A stretch of 13,282 bases of DNA from DATKNA01 sp035541595 (GCA_035541595.1 DATKNA010000277.1:1-13282), one strand, 5' to 3'; shown: positions 1 to 7,490, counted from the stretch's first letter. Numbers and translations: made by a program. The notes: generated by a model not told the origin, from the letters alone.

Positions 1-59
1 AGCTCGACGAGCTCAAGGGCGGCCGGCCCTCCATAGCGAGAGAAGACGACCGCCTTCAT
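1..59 (-). CDS. MDR-family oxidoreductase (zinc alcohol dehydrogenase/quinone reductase type), N-terminal fragment only
   Basis: The reverse complement of the first 59 bases starts with ATG (complement of 57-59) and reads MKAVVFSRYGGPAALELVE, then leaves the window. This closely matches the usual opening of medium-chain dehydrogenases/reductases (MKAVV...YGGP..LEL.E), which are NAD(P)H-dependent enzymes acting on alcohols, quinones or enones. A purine-rich SD (GGGAGG on the minus strand, about 64-69) lies just upstream of the ATG. Only the first 19 codons are visible, so substrate and cofactor motifs cannot be checked. The gene diverges from the serine hydrolase operon across 60-520. A TAGGGT hexamer on the minus strand at 122-117 could be its -10 element, but no good -35 was found. 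The family call rests on a short stretch and is moderately secure. Confidence 0.6.
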   Translation of the reverse strand, partial: MKAVVFSRYGGPAALELVE

Positions 60-342
60 GGCCCTCCCGGCCCGCCCCGGTGGCGTTCGGCGTCGCACAC
101 ACCGGAGCTTCGCCACACCCTACAGCCCGATCCCCCATCCGTAGCGCCCCTCGCGTGACGCTCTGCGTCGCTTGCTCGCACCGGCACGGTCGAAGGGCCC
201 GGTCAGGTGCCGGAGGACAGGTCCGGGTCGCGCGGTCCGCGCCGTTCCGGACGGTCCTTCGGGGCGTTGTCACACATCGCGTCACCAGGACGAGGGAGGC
301 CGCGTGCCCCCGCTGCGGCCGTCCCTCACCGTCAGTCATCCG

Positions 343-365
343 GGCTGACGCCGGCTGCGTCAGCC
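343..365. repeat. Perfect 9-5-9 inverted repeat in the divergent spacer
   Basis: GGCTGACGC at 343-351 and GCGTCAGCC at 357-365 are exact reverse complements around the loop CGGCT. No coding sequence ends here and there is no T-tract, so a terminator is unlikely. An operator for a dimeric regulator, or a stem in a long 5' leader, fits better. No regulator gene is visible on this side of the window. Confidence 0.6.
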
Positions 366-465
366 ACGGCTGCGGCCGGCCTTCGACCAGGAGGTCTTGC
401 GAGCAGGGCCCAACGACTCTGGTCGGGGCCGCCCCTTGGCCGGCAGCGTGGGAGTCGAGTGGAGT

Positions 466-487
466 CGGCCTCCGAGTGGTGAGGCCG
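466..487. repeat. 7-8-7 inverted repeat upstream of the serine hydrolase start
   Basis: CGGCCTC (466-472) pairs exactly with GAGGCCG (481-487). The element ends 33 bases before the chosen ATG and 17 or more bases before its SD, so it would fold in the mRNA leader if transcription starts upstream. At this GC content a 7-base arm can occur by chance. Confidence 0.35.
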
Positions 488-520
488 TCTGGATCGTCGG
501 GCAGGGCCAGGGGGCCGGCA

Positions 521-2170
521 ATGGCGACGACGCGCGAGGAGAACGCGCTCGAGAAGGAGGCGGGGACCCGTCCGGTTCGGCACGAGACGGGTCATCGCGC
601 CTCCGTGCGGTTCGGCGAGCCGGAGCTACGGGCCTGGGTGGACGGGCTCCTCAACCGGCATCCCGCCATCGGTCTGGCGGTGGGGATCGTCCGTGACGGA
701 TCGGTCGAGCTCGTCGACCACCGCGGATTCGCGGATACCGCGTCGAAGACGCCGATCGATGCGGACACGGTGTTCCGGATCGGCTCGGTCACCAAGCCCT
801 TCACGGCGGTCGCCGTGATGCAGTTGCACGAGCAGGGCCTCATCGACCTCGACGCGCCGGCCAACGACTACCTCCGCGCCTACCAGTTGATCCCGGCGCA
901 CGCGGGCCTGCGACCGCCGACCGTGCGACATCTCCTGACCCACACCGCAGGGATTGCGGAGGTTCAGCGAGTCAGGGACCTGTTCCATCCTGAAGCGGGG
1001 CCGTTCGACAGCCGTCCTCCGATCCTCAGCGTGAGCGCTGGGGCGCCGATGCCGTCGCTCGCCGAGTACTACCGCCGTGGTCTGCGGGTGGTCGCCCAGC
1101 CGGGCACGAGGTTCGCCTACTCGAACCCCGGATTCGCCACGCTCGGCCAGATCGTGGAGGACGTGAGCGGGGTAGCCCTCGAGCGCTGGTTCCGTGTGCG
1201 GATCTTCGAGCCGCTCGGCATGGCGGACACCGATCTCGTCCGGTCCGATCGGGTCGCGTCGCGCCTTGCGACCGGCTATGCGCTGGGGCGCCACGGCGTC
1301 AAGGCCGTCCCTGACCGAGACTGGATCGGCGCCGGATCCGGCGGGATCTACTCCACCGTCCGCGACCTCGCTCGCTTCGCGGCGGCGCTCCTCGGCCGCG
1401 GCACCAACGAGCATGGCTCGATCCTCGAGCCGGCAACCCTCGCCACGATGTTCGAGCCCCACGACCAGCCGGATCCTCGGGTGCCGGGTTGGGGGCTCGG
1501 CTTCGCCCGTGACGACGTCGGCGGGCATCGCGTGGTCGGTCACGACGGGATCCTGCCGGGCTTCAACTCCACGCTCCTGGTGGCTCCGGACGACGGTCTC
1601 GCCATCGTCGCCCTCACGAACGGCTCGAAGGGGGCGTTCGTGTGGATGGAGACGGAGTCCGAGCGACTGCTCCGCCAGCTGCTCGACGCACCCGACGAAG
1701 GCATCCGCACCGACATCCCTCACCACCCTGAAGTCTGGGACGAGCTGTGCGGTCGCTACCGGCTGCCCCCGCGGATCGCGGATCTCCGCGGCCGTCTGGC
1801 GCTCGCCGGCGGCGTCCAGGTATTCGTGCGTGGCGGGCGCCTGATGATCCGGGCGCCGGTCCCTCTCCCGGCGATCCACCGAGGCCTCCCGATGCACCCC
1901 GACGACGAGCACGATCCGCATGTCTTCCGGCTCGACCTCTCGGGGCTCGGGCTGGGGACCGTCCGTGTCGTCTTCGGCCGCGACGTCGCGAGCGACACCG
2001 GGGCCATCCATGCACGTCTCGGAGGGCAGCCGATATCGCTGGTCAGGAAACCCGCCACAGGAAGGGCGCGCGGCCCGCTCACCGGTGCGGTGGGCGGGCC
2101 GCTGGTCGCCGCTGCTGCGCGATCGGTCAGGCAGCGTCGTCAGCGATCCACGGAGGTCGGGCCCCAGTGA
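521..2170 (+). CDS. Serine hydrolase, beta-lactamase/class C penicillin-binding fold (esterase-like)
   Basis: This 549-residue protein belongs to the beta-lactamase-like serine hydrolases (Pfam Beta-lactamase, PF00144), which include esterases, D-aminopeptidases and class C beta-lactamases. Three active-site motifs are present: SVTK (S89, K92; the SxxK nucleophile and base), YSN (Y200-N202) and HDG (H341-G343) in place of KTG, as in many esterase-type members. About 170 further residues follow the HDG motif and probably form a small C-terminal beta domain. The reading frame stays open far upstream, but ATG 521 is chosen because AGGGGG lies 6 bases before it and family-like sequence begins about 30 residues later. 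No signal peptide or membrane segment is visible, so the protein is probably cytoplasmic. It is the first gene of a four-gene operon, and its stop overlaps the likely GTG start of the amidase. Substrate unknown. Confidence 0.88.
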   Translation: MATTREENALEKEAGTRPVRHETGHRASVRFGEPELRAWVDGLLNRHPAIGLAVGIVRDGSVELVDHRGFADTASKTPIDADTVFRIGSVTKPFTAVAVMQLHEQGLIDLDAPANDYLRAYQLIPAHAGLRPPTVRHLLTHTAGIAEVQRVRDLFHPEAGPFDSRPPILSVSAGAPMPSLAEYYRRGLRVVAQPGTRFAYSNPGFATLGQIVEDVSGVALERWFRVRIFEPLGMADTDLVRSDRVASRLATGYALGRHGVKAVPDRDWIGAGSGGIYSTVRDLARFAAALLGRGTNEHGSILEPATLATMFEPHDQPDPRVPGWGLGFARDDVGGHRVVGHDGILPGFNSTLLVAPDDGLAIVALTNGSKGAFVWMETESERLLRQLLDAPDEGIRTDIPHHPEVWDELCGRYRLPPRIADLRGRLALAGGVQVFVRGGRLMIRAPVPLPAIHRGLPMHPDDEHDPHVFRLDLSGLGLGTVRVVFGRDVASDTGAIHARLGGQPISLVRKPATGRARGPLTGAVGGPLVAAAARSVRQRRQRSTEVGPQ

Positions 2171-3585
2171 CCCCCGCCATGACCACCGAGCTCTGGCAGC
2201 TGAGCGCAACGGAACTGGCCGAGTCGATCAGGACGGGGCAGACGTGCAGCGTGGAGGTCGTCGAGGCCCACCTCCGGCGGATCGAGGCGGTCAACCCGTC
2301 GATCAACGCCATTGTCATCGTCCTGGGCGAGCAGGCGCTGGAAGCGGCCAAGGCGGCTGATCAGGCGCTCGCAGCAGGCGATGACGTGCCGCCGTTCCAC
2401 GGCGTCCCCTTCACGATCAAGGACAACATCGACGTCGCCGGAACACCGACCACCCAAGGGTTGAAGGCGCTGGCAGCCGCGTATCCGAGTCGAGACGCGC
2501 CGATCGTCGAGCGGATGAGAGCTGCAGGCGCGATCCCCATCGGCCGAACGAACCTCCCCAGCGGCGCGATTCGCTGGCACTGCGAGAGCGAGCTGTGGGG
2601 AGCGACGATCAACCCGTGGGATCAGTCCCGAACAGCCGGCGCCTCCAGCGCCGGCGAGGCCGCCGCGATCGCGACGGGCATGAGCCCGTTGGGGCTCGGC
2701 AGCGATGGCCTCGGGTCGTTGCGCCACCCTGCCCAGTGCTGCGGCGTCGCCGCGCTGAAGCCGACGCTGGGGCGGGTCCCGCACGCGACCACCATCGAGC
2801 CGGAATACGCGCCGATCGGCGTGCAACTGACCGGCGTCAACGGGCCCCTGGCGCGGCGGGTCGCCGACCTCAAGAGCGCCTTCGAGACGATCGCGGCAAC
2901 CACCTGGCGCGACCCGTGGACGGTGCCCGCACCGCTGCGGGGGCCGGAGCCCCGGAAGCCGGTCCGGGTGTCGATCGTCGTGGACCCCGCAGGCCAGGGC
3001 ACGGCCGAGCAGGTTCAGGAGGGTGTCCGCAGGGCGGCGACGGCGCTCGAGGACGCGGGCTACGACGTCGACGAGGTCGAGCCCCCGTTGATCACGGTGG
3101 CTGCGAACACACTGCTGATCATGCTCAGCACACCCGGCATCCGGAGGGGATGGCAGGAGTTCATGTCGCCCATCGCGCCGGCGGACACCCGACGGTTCAT
3201 CTCCGCCTTCTTCGAGGCGGCGGGACATCCCGACGTCATGACGGCCGAGCAGAGCTTCATGACGCGGCAGGCGGTGCTCCGCGCCTGGGGCGAGTTCCTC
3301 GAGGTGCACCCGCTCATCGTCGCCCCGATCTGCACCGATCCTCCCTTCGAGGCCGGCACGGATCTGGACGACGGTCGGGTGGCCGAGACGATCCGGATCA
3401 TGCGCATGGCCCTCGCCGTCAATGCGCTAGGACTGCCGGCCGTGGCACTCCCGGTGGGTATCGGGAACGGCCTTCCCCAAGCGGTGCAGGTGATCGGCCC
3501 GCAGTACCGGGAAGACCTGTGCCTCGACGCGGCCGCGGCGATCGAAACCCGGCTCGGCACGATCACGCCGATCGACCCACGGTGA
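2167..3585 (+). CDS. Amidase-signature family hydrolase
   Basis: This 472-residue enzyme has the fold of amidase-signature proteins (Pfam PF01425), which hydrolyse C-N amide bonds with a Lys-cisSer-Ser triad. The lysine is in FTIKDN (K85), the cis-serine in GASSAGE (S160, or S161) and the nucleophile in GSDGLGSLR (S184). The Lys-Ser-Ser spacings of 75 and 24 residues match those of fatty acid amide hydrolase as I remember it. The glycine-rich signature is atypical: GASSAGE replaces GGSSGG, and GLGSLRHP replaces GGSIRIP. GTG 2167 is preferred because GGAGG (2152-2156) lies 10 bases upstream and the start overlaps the previous stop as GTGA, suggesting translational coupling. ATG 2179, giving 468 residues, is the alternative and lacks a well-placed SD. 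There is no glutamyl-tRNA amidotransferase context, so this is not gatA. The substrate, perhaps an acyl amide, is inferred from context only. Confidence 0.88.
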   Translation: MTPAMTTELWQLSATELAESIRTGQTCSVEVVEAHLRRIEAVNPSINAIVIVLGEQALEAAKAADQALAAGDDVPPFHGVPFTIKDNIDVAGTPTTQGLKALAAAYPSRDAPIVERMRAAGAIPIGRTNLPSGAIRWHCESELWGATINPWDQSRTAGASSAGEAAAIATGMSPLGLGSDGLGSLRHPAQCCGVAALKPTLGRVPHATTIEPEYAPIGVQLTGVNGPLARRVADLKSAFETIAATTWRDPWTVPAPLRGPEPRKPVRVSIVVDPAGQGTAEQVQEGVRRAATALEDAGYDVDEVEPPLITVAANTLLIMLSTPGIRRGWQEFMSPIAPADTRRFISAFFEAAGHPDVMTAEQSFMTRQAVLRAWGEFLEVHPLIVAPICTDPPFEAGTDLDDGRVAETIRIMRMALAVNALGLPAVALPVGIGNGLPQAVQVIGPQYREDLCLDAAAAIETRLGTITPIDPR

Positions 3586-3590
3586 GGACG

Positions 3591-4985
3591 ATGAGCACAT
3601 CGGTGGACAGGCTCACCTCGCTCGACCAGCTGATGGTGGCGGCGAGCAGGCGTTGGCCGCAGGACATCGGCGCCCTCGCGATCCTCGACGGAACCAGCCT
3701 TCTCGACCCGAGCGGCGAACTGCGGATCCACGCCGTCCGCGAAGTGATCGCGTCGAGGCTGCACCTCGTGCCCCGGTTCCGGCAGGTCATCCACCGTCCG
3801 CGACGAGGACACGGCCCACCGCTGTGGCTGGACGCTGCGCGCTTCGATGTCCGCGACCACGTCGTGGTCCGCCCGCTTCCACCGGAGACCGACGAGCCCG
3901 GCCTCCTGGCGGTGACCGAGGAGCTGCGAAGCGAGCGGTTCGACCAGTCACGCCCGCTGTGGCGGATGTGGTTCATGCCCGGGCTGCCGAACGGGCGGGT
4001 GGCCATGTTCGTGAAGCTGCACCATGCGATCGCGGACGGCATGGCCGCGATGATGACGATCGCGGCCTTCCTCGACGCCGACCCTGACGCGACCCTCACG
4101 CCGGCACCGCCGTGGACACCCGCACCCGCACCGTCGGAACATGACCTGCTCAGCGACAACGTGCATCAACACCTTCGCGCGGTGGGGCGCGCCGGATCGA
4201 TGCTCATTCGGCCGGGCACGACACTGCGGCATGCTCGCGAGGCCTGGCCGGCCATCCGTGAACTCCTCGCGGAGGAGCCCGCGACCCGAACGAGCCTCGA
4301 CCGGATGGTCGGTCCCGACCGCAGCCTCGCCGTGATCCGAGCCACCCTCGACGAGGTCAAAGCGGCGGCACACGCGCACGGCGCGACCGTGAACGACGTC
4401 CTCCTCGCGCTCACCGCCGGCGGCCTACGGAGGACCCTCCGCGGCCGTGGTGAACCGGTCCACGACATCACCCTGCGGACCTACGTGCCCGTCTCGTTGC
4501 GAGTGCAGGTCGGCGGGCCGCAGCAGGGCAACCAGATCGCGCAGATGGCGGTCCCGCTGCCGATGGGCGAGTCGGACGCCGGAGACGAGCTCCACCGCAT
4601 CGCCACGGAGACCGCGACCAGGAAGGCAAGGACGCGCACGTCACTCGGGACGCTCATCCCTGGCCGGTTCGCCAGGAAGCTCATGCTGTACGCGGTGATG
4701 CGCCAACGCGTCAACGTGACGACCGCCAGCATCGCCGGCCCGCCGATCCCGCTCTATCTCTGCGGTGCGCGCGTGCGCGAGGTGTTCCCCGTGCTGCCCC
4801 TCATCGCCGACGAACCTCTCGGCGTCGGCGCGCTGTCGTACGCCGGACAGTTCGACGTCGGTGTCGTCGCCGACCGGGACGCGTACCCCGATCTCGACGT
4901 CTTCCTGGCCGGCGCGTGCGAGGAGCTGGTGAGTCTCGGCGTGTCGCCCCTCACCACGCCGACGGTGAAGGAGGTGGGGGGATGA
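3591..4985 (+). CDS. WS/DGAT-family acyltransferase (wax ester synthase/diacylglycerol acyltransferase type)
   Basis: This 464-residue protein has the normal length of bacterial WS/DGAT enzymes, which move an acyl group from acyl-CoA to diacylglycerol, a fatty alcohol or another acceptor, often at the membrane face. The catalytic HHxxxDG motif is intact (HHAIADG, residues 144-150). Other family landmarks are present: an early DQL (11-13), RPLW (121-124), a VNDVLLA segment near 267-273 and a conserved C-terminal stretch containing GALSYAGQ (413-420). No true transmembrane helix is obvious. The ATG lies 5 bases after the amidase stop, with GAGG at 3584-3587, so translation probably continues from the upstream gene. 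Its stop overlaps the next start as ATGA. The family is common and often duplicated in actinomycetes, where it makes storage lipid. Its location among hydrolases leaves open another acceptor or an esterification role. Confidence 0.92.
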   Translation: MSTSVDRLTSLDQLMVAASRRWPQDIGALAILDGTSLLDPSGELRIHAVREVIASRLHLVPRFRQVIHRPRRGHGPPLWLDAARFDVRDHVVVRPLPPETDEPGLLAVTEELRSERFDQSRPLWRMWFMPGLPNGRVAMFVKLHHAIADGMAAMMTIAAFLDADPDATLTPAPPWTPAPAPSEHDLLSDNVHQHLRAVGRAGSMLIRPGTTLRHAREAWPAIRELLAEEPATRTSLDRMVGPDRSLAVIRATLDEVKAAAHAHGATVNDVLLALTAGGLRRTLRGRGEPVHDITLRTYVPVSLRVQVGGPQQGNQIAQMAVPLPMGESDAGDELHRIATETATRKARTRTSLGTLIPGRFARKLMLYAVMRQRVNVTTASIAGPPIPLYLCGARVREVFPVLPLIADEPLGVGALSYAGQFDVGVVADRDAYPDLDVFLAGACEELVSLGVSPLTTPTVKEVGG

Positions 4986-5839
4986 CCACCCTCCCGGTAC
5001 GCGATGTTCGCCTGTTCGTCGACGTCGTCGGACGCGGCTACCCGCTCGTGGTGATGCACGGGGGCCCTGGAGCAGATCACTGGACGTTACTGCCGTTCCG
5101 GCAGCTGTCGGACCGCTTCACGGTGATCTTCTACGATCACCGGTGCAATGGGCGGTCCGTGGGCGTCCCCGTGTCATCGATGACCTGGGAGAACCTGACG
5201 GCGGATGCGGAGGCGCTGCGCGAGAGCCTGGGGTTCGACACGTGGGCGGTGCTCGGCCACTCGTTCGGGGGCAAGGTGGCCCTCGAGTACGCGCTGCGCT
5301 ATCCGACCAGCCTGTCGCACCTCATCCTGCTCGATACCGGCGGCGACAGTTGGTGGGAGCAGGAGAACGCGCCGAAGCTCCTGGCCGAGCGCGGGTTCTC
5401 CCGCAAGAAGGTGGAGCTTGCGCGGCGCTGGTTCAACGGGGCGACCGCGCCCTGGGAGTTCTTCCCCACGCTGATGCGACTCGGCGCCGCCTACGACCCC
5501 CACACCAACGTGTTCGCGGCCGTGCGAACCATGTTCGCCGAGCGTCACTCGAAGATGCGGCCACAGGCACAGATCTTCGGCTTCGGCCAGCTCATGAAGG
5601 GCTGGACGGTCATGGACCGTCTCGGCGAGATCAGGGCGCCGACGCTGGTGATGGCCGGGCGCGACGACTTCGTGTTTCCCCCCGAGCACCAGGGTCAACT
5701 CGCGGCCGGGATCCCCGACGCGCGACTCGAGATCATCGAGCGCGCCGGGCACAACCCGCAGGACGAGCGAACCGCCGAGGTCATGCGGGCCGTCAGTGAC
5801 TTCATCTCGACCGCCCCCGGGCCCGAGACGCGGGCGTAG
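4982..5839 (+). CDS. Alpha/beta hydrolase, proline iminopeptidase-like (S33-type)
   Basis: This 285-residue protein is a compact alpha/beta-fold hydrolase. It has the oxyanion motif HGGPG (26-30), the nucleophile elbow GHSFGG (S94), the acid in AGRDD (D229, or D228) and the catalytic histidine in RAGHNPQ (H257). The HGGPG motif and the YDHRCNGRS segment (canonical YDQRGCGRS) are closest to proline iminopeptidases and related amidohydrolases. The variant second segment warns against assuming peptidase activity; esterase, lactonase or epoxide hydrolase roles are possible. ATG 4982 is chosen because it overlaps the acyltransferase stop (ATGA) and follows a strong SD, GGAGG, about 6 bases upstream. 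A hairpin begins at the stop codon, so this is probably the last gene of the operon. No signal peptide is seen, so the protein is likely cytoplasmic. Confidence 0.9.
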   Translation: MTTLPVRDVRLFVDVVGRGYPLVVMHGGPGADHWTLLPFRQLSDRFTVIFYDHRCNGRSVGVPVSSMTWENLTADAEALRESLGFDTWAVLGHSFGGKVALEYALRYPTSLSHLILLDTGGDSWWEQENAPKLLAERGFSRKKVELARRWFNGATAPWEFFPTLMRLGAAYDPHTNVFAAVRTMFAERHSKMRPQAQIFGFGQLMKGWTVMDRLGEIRAPTLVMAGRDDFVFPPEHQGQLAAGIPDARLEIIERAGHNPQDERTAEVMRAVSDFISTAPGPETRA

Positions 5840-5859
5840 CGGCCCGAGCGTCGGCCGCT
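5838..5859 (+). terminator. Hairpin at the end of the four-gene operon, candidate terminator
   Basis: AGCGGCC (5838-5844) and GGCCGCT (5853-5859) form a perfect 7-base stem with an 8-base loop, starting within the alpha/beta hydrolase TAG stop. There is no T-tract, as is common for actinomycete terminator hairpins. The remaining sequence to 6033 shows no gene and only a short GC-rich palindrome (TGGGATCCCA, 5902-5911). Confidence 0.45.
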
Positions 5860-6033
5860 GCGTCGGCGGCCTGCACGACCGCTCCGACCGAGTGATCGAC
5901 GTGGGATCCCATGCCTGACCACGCGATCGGGTGTCGATCTGGCCGGGCGGTGTTCGACGTACCGGGTGAGGGGCGCCCACCCGCCCGCCATCCGATACCG
6001 GCTCCGGCCGGTTCCTTCTCGAGGAGACCTGGC

Positions 6034-6384
6034 ATGGCCCACCCCGTCGTCCACGCCGAGATCCGCTCCGCCGACCCCGACGCGACCCGTCAGTTCTTCG
6101 CCGACCTGTTCGGTTGGACGGTCGCCTCCGACGGCGCTCTCCCGGGCTACACCTTCATCGACACCGGCGCGGAGGGCGGCACCTACGTCGCGATCGGTCC
6201 CCGGCAGAGCGCCGAGGACGAGGTGCTGTTCTTCGTCGCGGTCCAGGACGTGGCCGCTGCGCTGGCGAAGGCGGAACGTCTGGGCGGCACCATCGTCCAG
6301 CCGGTGCAGCACGTCCCCGGCACCAGCTTCGGGGTCTTCGCCGACGCCCAGGGCCACAGAATCGGCGTGGCCGCCAACGGCTGA
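6034..6384 (+). CDS. VOC-family (glyoxalase/bleomycin-resistance fold) small protein
   Basis: This 116-residue protein is a single vicinal-oxygen-chelate domain with two beta-alpha-beta-beta-beta halves. The N-terminal half reads HAEIRSADPDATRQFFADLF followed by GW, the typical 'phase' of this fold. The C-terminal half runs from FFVAVQDVAAAL to the characteristic FADAQGHRIGV ending (residues 102-112). VOC proteins include metal-dependent lyases, dioxygenases and drug-binding proteins; short stand-alone members such as this usually have no known substrate. The frame is open from 5911, but ATG 6034 is chosen because GAGGAG (6021-6026) sits 7 bases before it and the homology starts there. The gene stands alone, 194 bases after the operon, and converges on the opine dehydrogenase with 29 bases between the two stops. 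Confidence 0.85.
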   Translation: MAHPVVHAEIRSADPDATRQFFADLFGWTVASDGALPGYTFIDTGAEGGTYVAIGPRQSAEDEVLFFVAVQDVAAALAKAERLGGTIVQPVQHVPGTSFGVFADAQGHRIGVAANG

Positions 6385-6417
6385 CACCCGCTCGGAACCA
6401 TGAGCAGCGCGGGTCAG
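6381..6417. terminator. Weak imperfect inverted repeat over two convergent stop codons
   Basis: CTGA at 6381-6384 pairs with TCAG at 6414-6417, and CCCGC at 6387-6391 pairs with GCGGG at 6409-6413, with a 2-base bulge and a 17-base loop. The structure covers the stop codons of both convergent genes and could act as a shared bidirectional terminator. The stem is short and interrupted, so this is tentative. Confidence 0.3.
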
Positions 6418-7490
6418 AATGCCGCCAGCTGTTCGCGGGTCAGTCCCGACAGACCCATGGTGTCCATGGTGCGGGCGCGCTCGGCGGCGAAGTCCTCACC
6501 GGCCACGATGGAGGCGATGCGGATCACGGCGTCCATGGTGGGGGTCGGCACCGAAAGGTGCCGGGCAAGGTCCGTGAGGAACACCAGCGAGTAGCCCACG
6601 TCCTCCGTCAGGTACCGGTGGTGCAGCTCGTTCTGCGCCTTGATACCGCGGAAGCCCGGCGCGGTCGAGTAACCGGTGGAGTAGTTGGGCTCGGTCATGT
6701 AGCCCTGTCGCACCCCGATATCCGGCTCGGCGAGGATTGTCACTCCGAGGGCCCGCGCGATCGCGAGCCGCTCGTCATCGACCGCCTTCATGACGCGGCC
6801 GACCGCATCGGTGACCCCTTCCTCGTAGAACATGAAGTCGCCGCCCGTGCGCTCGATGAGCGCGGCGTTGAGCAGAGTGACGGCCGGGTGGATGACCGGG
6901 TTGCCGTTCTGCAGCGTGGTCTGGAAGATCCCCGCGGCTTCCTCGGTGTTGGGGTACACCTGGCGCAGGACCTCCAGGAGTCGAGGCGTGTTGCTGCGCG
7001 GGGCGGCAGCGGCCGAGAGGCCGATGTCGAACCGGTGGAAGATCCGCACACTGGCGTGCAGCGAGGCCCGCGAAGCGTACGGCAGCGTGCTGGTCTCGCC
7101 TATGACGATGCTCTCGTCATAGAGGTCCACCCCCGCGGCGTGCTTGAAAGCGAGGCTGCCGACGCAGGAGCTGGGGCAGACCACCACGGTCATCCCGGGG
7201 TGCAGGTGACCGCGGGTGTCGGCGGCGAACGGCTCGGTGGCGTAGGCGGGGCCGACGACGAAGACGACGTCCACGCCCTCCAGCGCCTCGGCGATGTCGG
7301 AGGTGACCGTCGCCAGGGGGACGAACCCCTCCAGCAGGCCTTCGGCCTGGATGCCGCCGCGTTCGCGGACCGGCGCCAGATGGTGGTCGTGAGTGCGTTG
7401 TGCGTACAGGGAGACCCGGTGTCCTCGGCTGGCCCACTCGTAGGCGACCGCCAGGCCTCCACCGCCCGCCCCCAGCACCGCGACGTTCAT
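6414..7490 (-). CDS. Opine dehydrogenase family (NAD/NADP octopine/nopaline dehydrogenase type)
   Basis: This 358-residue protein has an N-terminal Rossmann domain with VLGAGGGGLA (residues 5-14; the dinucleotide-binding GxGxxG) and a C-terminal helical domain of the octopine/nopaline dehydrogenase family (Pfam PF02317). The segment NGNPVIHPAVTLLNAALIE contains the likely catalytic histidine (H201), and GETSTLPYASR (131-141) and HRYLTEDVGY (291-300) are also family-like. Such enzymes reductively condense an amino acid with a 2-oxo acid, or run the reverse oxidation, in the cytoplasm. Metallophore (staphylopine-type) opine dehydrogenases are a related group, but no nicotianamine synthase-like gene is present here. 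ATG 7490 is chosen because GGAG lies 8 bases upstream and the Rossmann strand begins immediately; the frame extends to 7628 without family sequence. The gene diverges from the potassium transporter. Its substrates cannot be read from the sequence. Confidence 0.87.
   Translation of the reverse strand: MNVAVLGAGGGGLAVAYEWASRGHRVSLYAQRTHDHHLAPVRERGGIQAEGLLEGFVPLATVTSDIAEALEGVDVVFVVGPAYATEPFAADTRGHLHPGMTVVVCPSSCVGSLAFKHAAGVDLYDESIVIGETSTLPYASRASLHASVRIFHRFDIGLSAAAAPRSNTPRLLEVLRQVYPNTEEAAGIFQTTLQNGNPVIHPAVTLLNAALIERTGGDFMFYEEGVTDAVGRVMKAVDDERLAIARALGVTILAEPDIGVRQGYMTEPNYSTGYSTAPGFRGIKAQNELHHRYLTEDVGYSLVFLTDLARHLSVPTPTMDAVIRIASIVAGEDFAAERARTMDTMGLSGLTREQLAAF

Larger units (their letters stand above)
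60..520. other. Divergent intergenic spacer with several inverted repeats
   Basis: This 461-base stretch separates the minus-strand oxidoreductase from the plus-strand serine hydrolase. It is open in several frames, but the translations are rich in Arg, Pro, Gly and Cys and resemble no family, so I see no gene in it. It contains three notable inverted repeats: 157-169 (GACGC-TCT-GCGTC), 343-365 (9-base arms, 5-base loop) and 466-487 (7-base arms, 8-base loop). The last lies 33 bases before the operon's first ATG. No convincing -35/-10 pair was found for the operon. Confidence 0.6.

Noticed and set aside
80..520. In-frame upstream extension of the serine hydrolase (696 residues in total)
   Set aside because: The extra residues are Arg/Pro/Cys-rich with no family resemblance, contain inverted repeats at DNA level, and have no better SD than the one before ATG 521.
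626..2209. Long open frame on the minus strand opposite the serine hydrolase (527 residues)
   Set aside because: Its translation is Arg/Asp/Gly-rich with no motif. It mirrors the codon structure of the real plus-strand gene, which has three intact catalytic motifs.
2595..3590. Open frame running into the acyltransferase from within the amidase
   Set aside because: It overlaps the amidase in another frame and reads as low-complexity Arg/Gly/Pro sequence; the acyltransferase homology starts only at ATG 3591.
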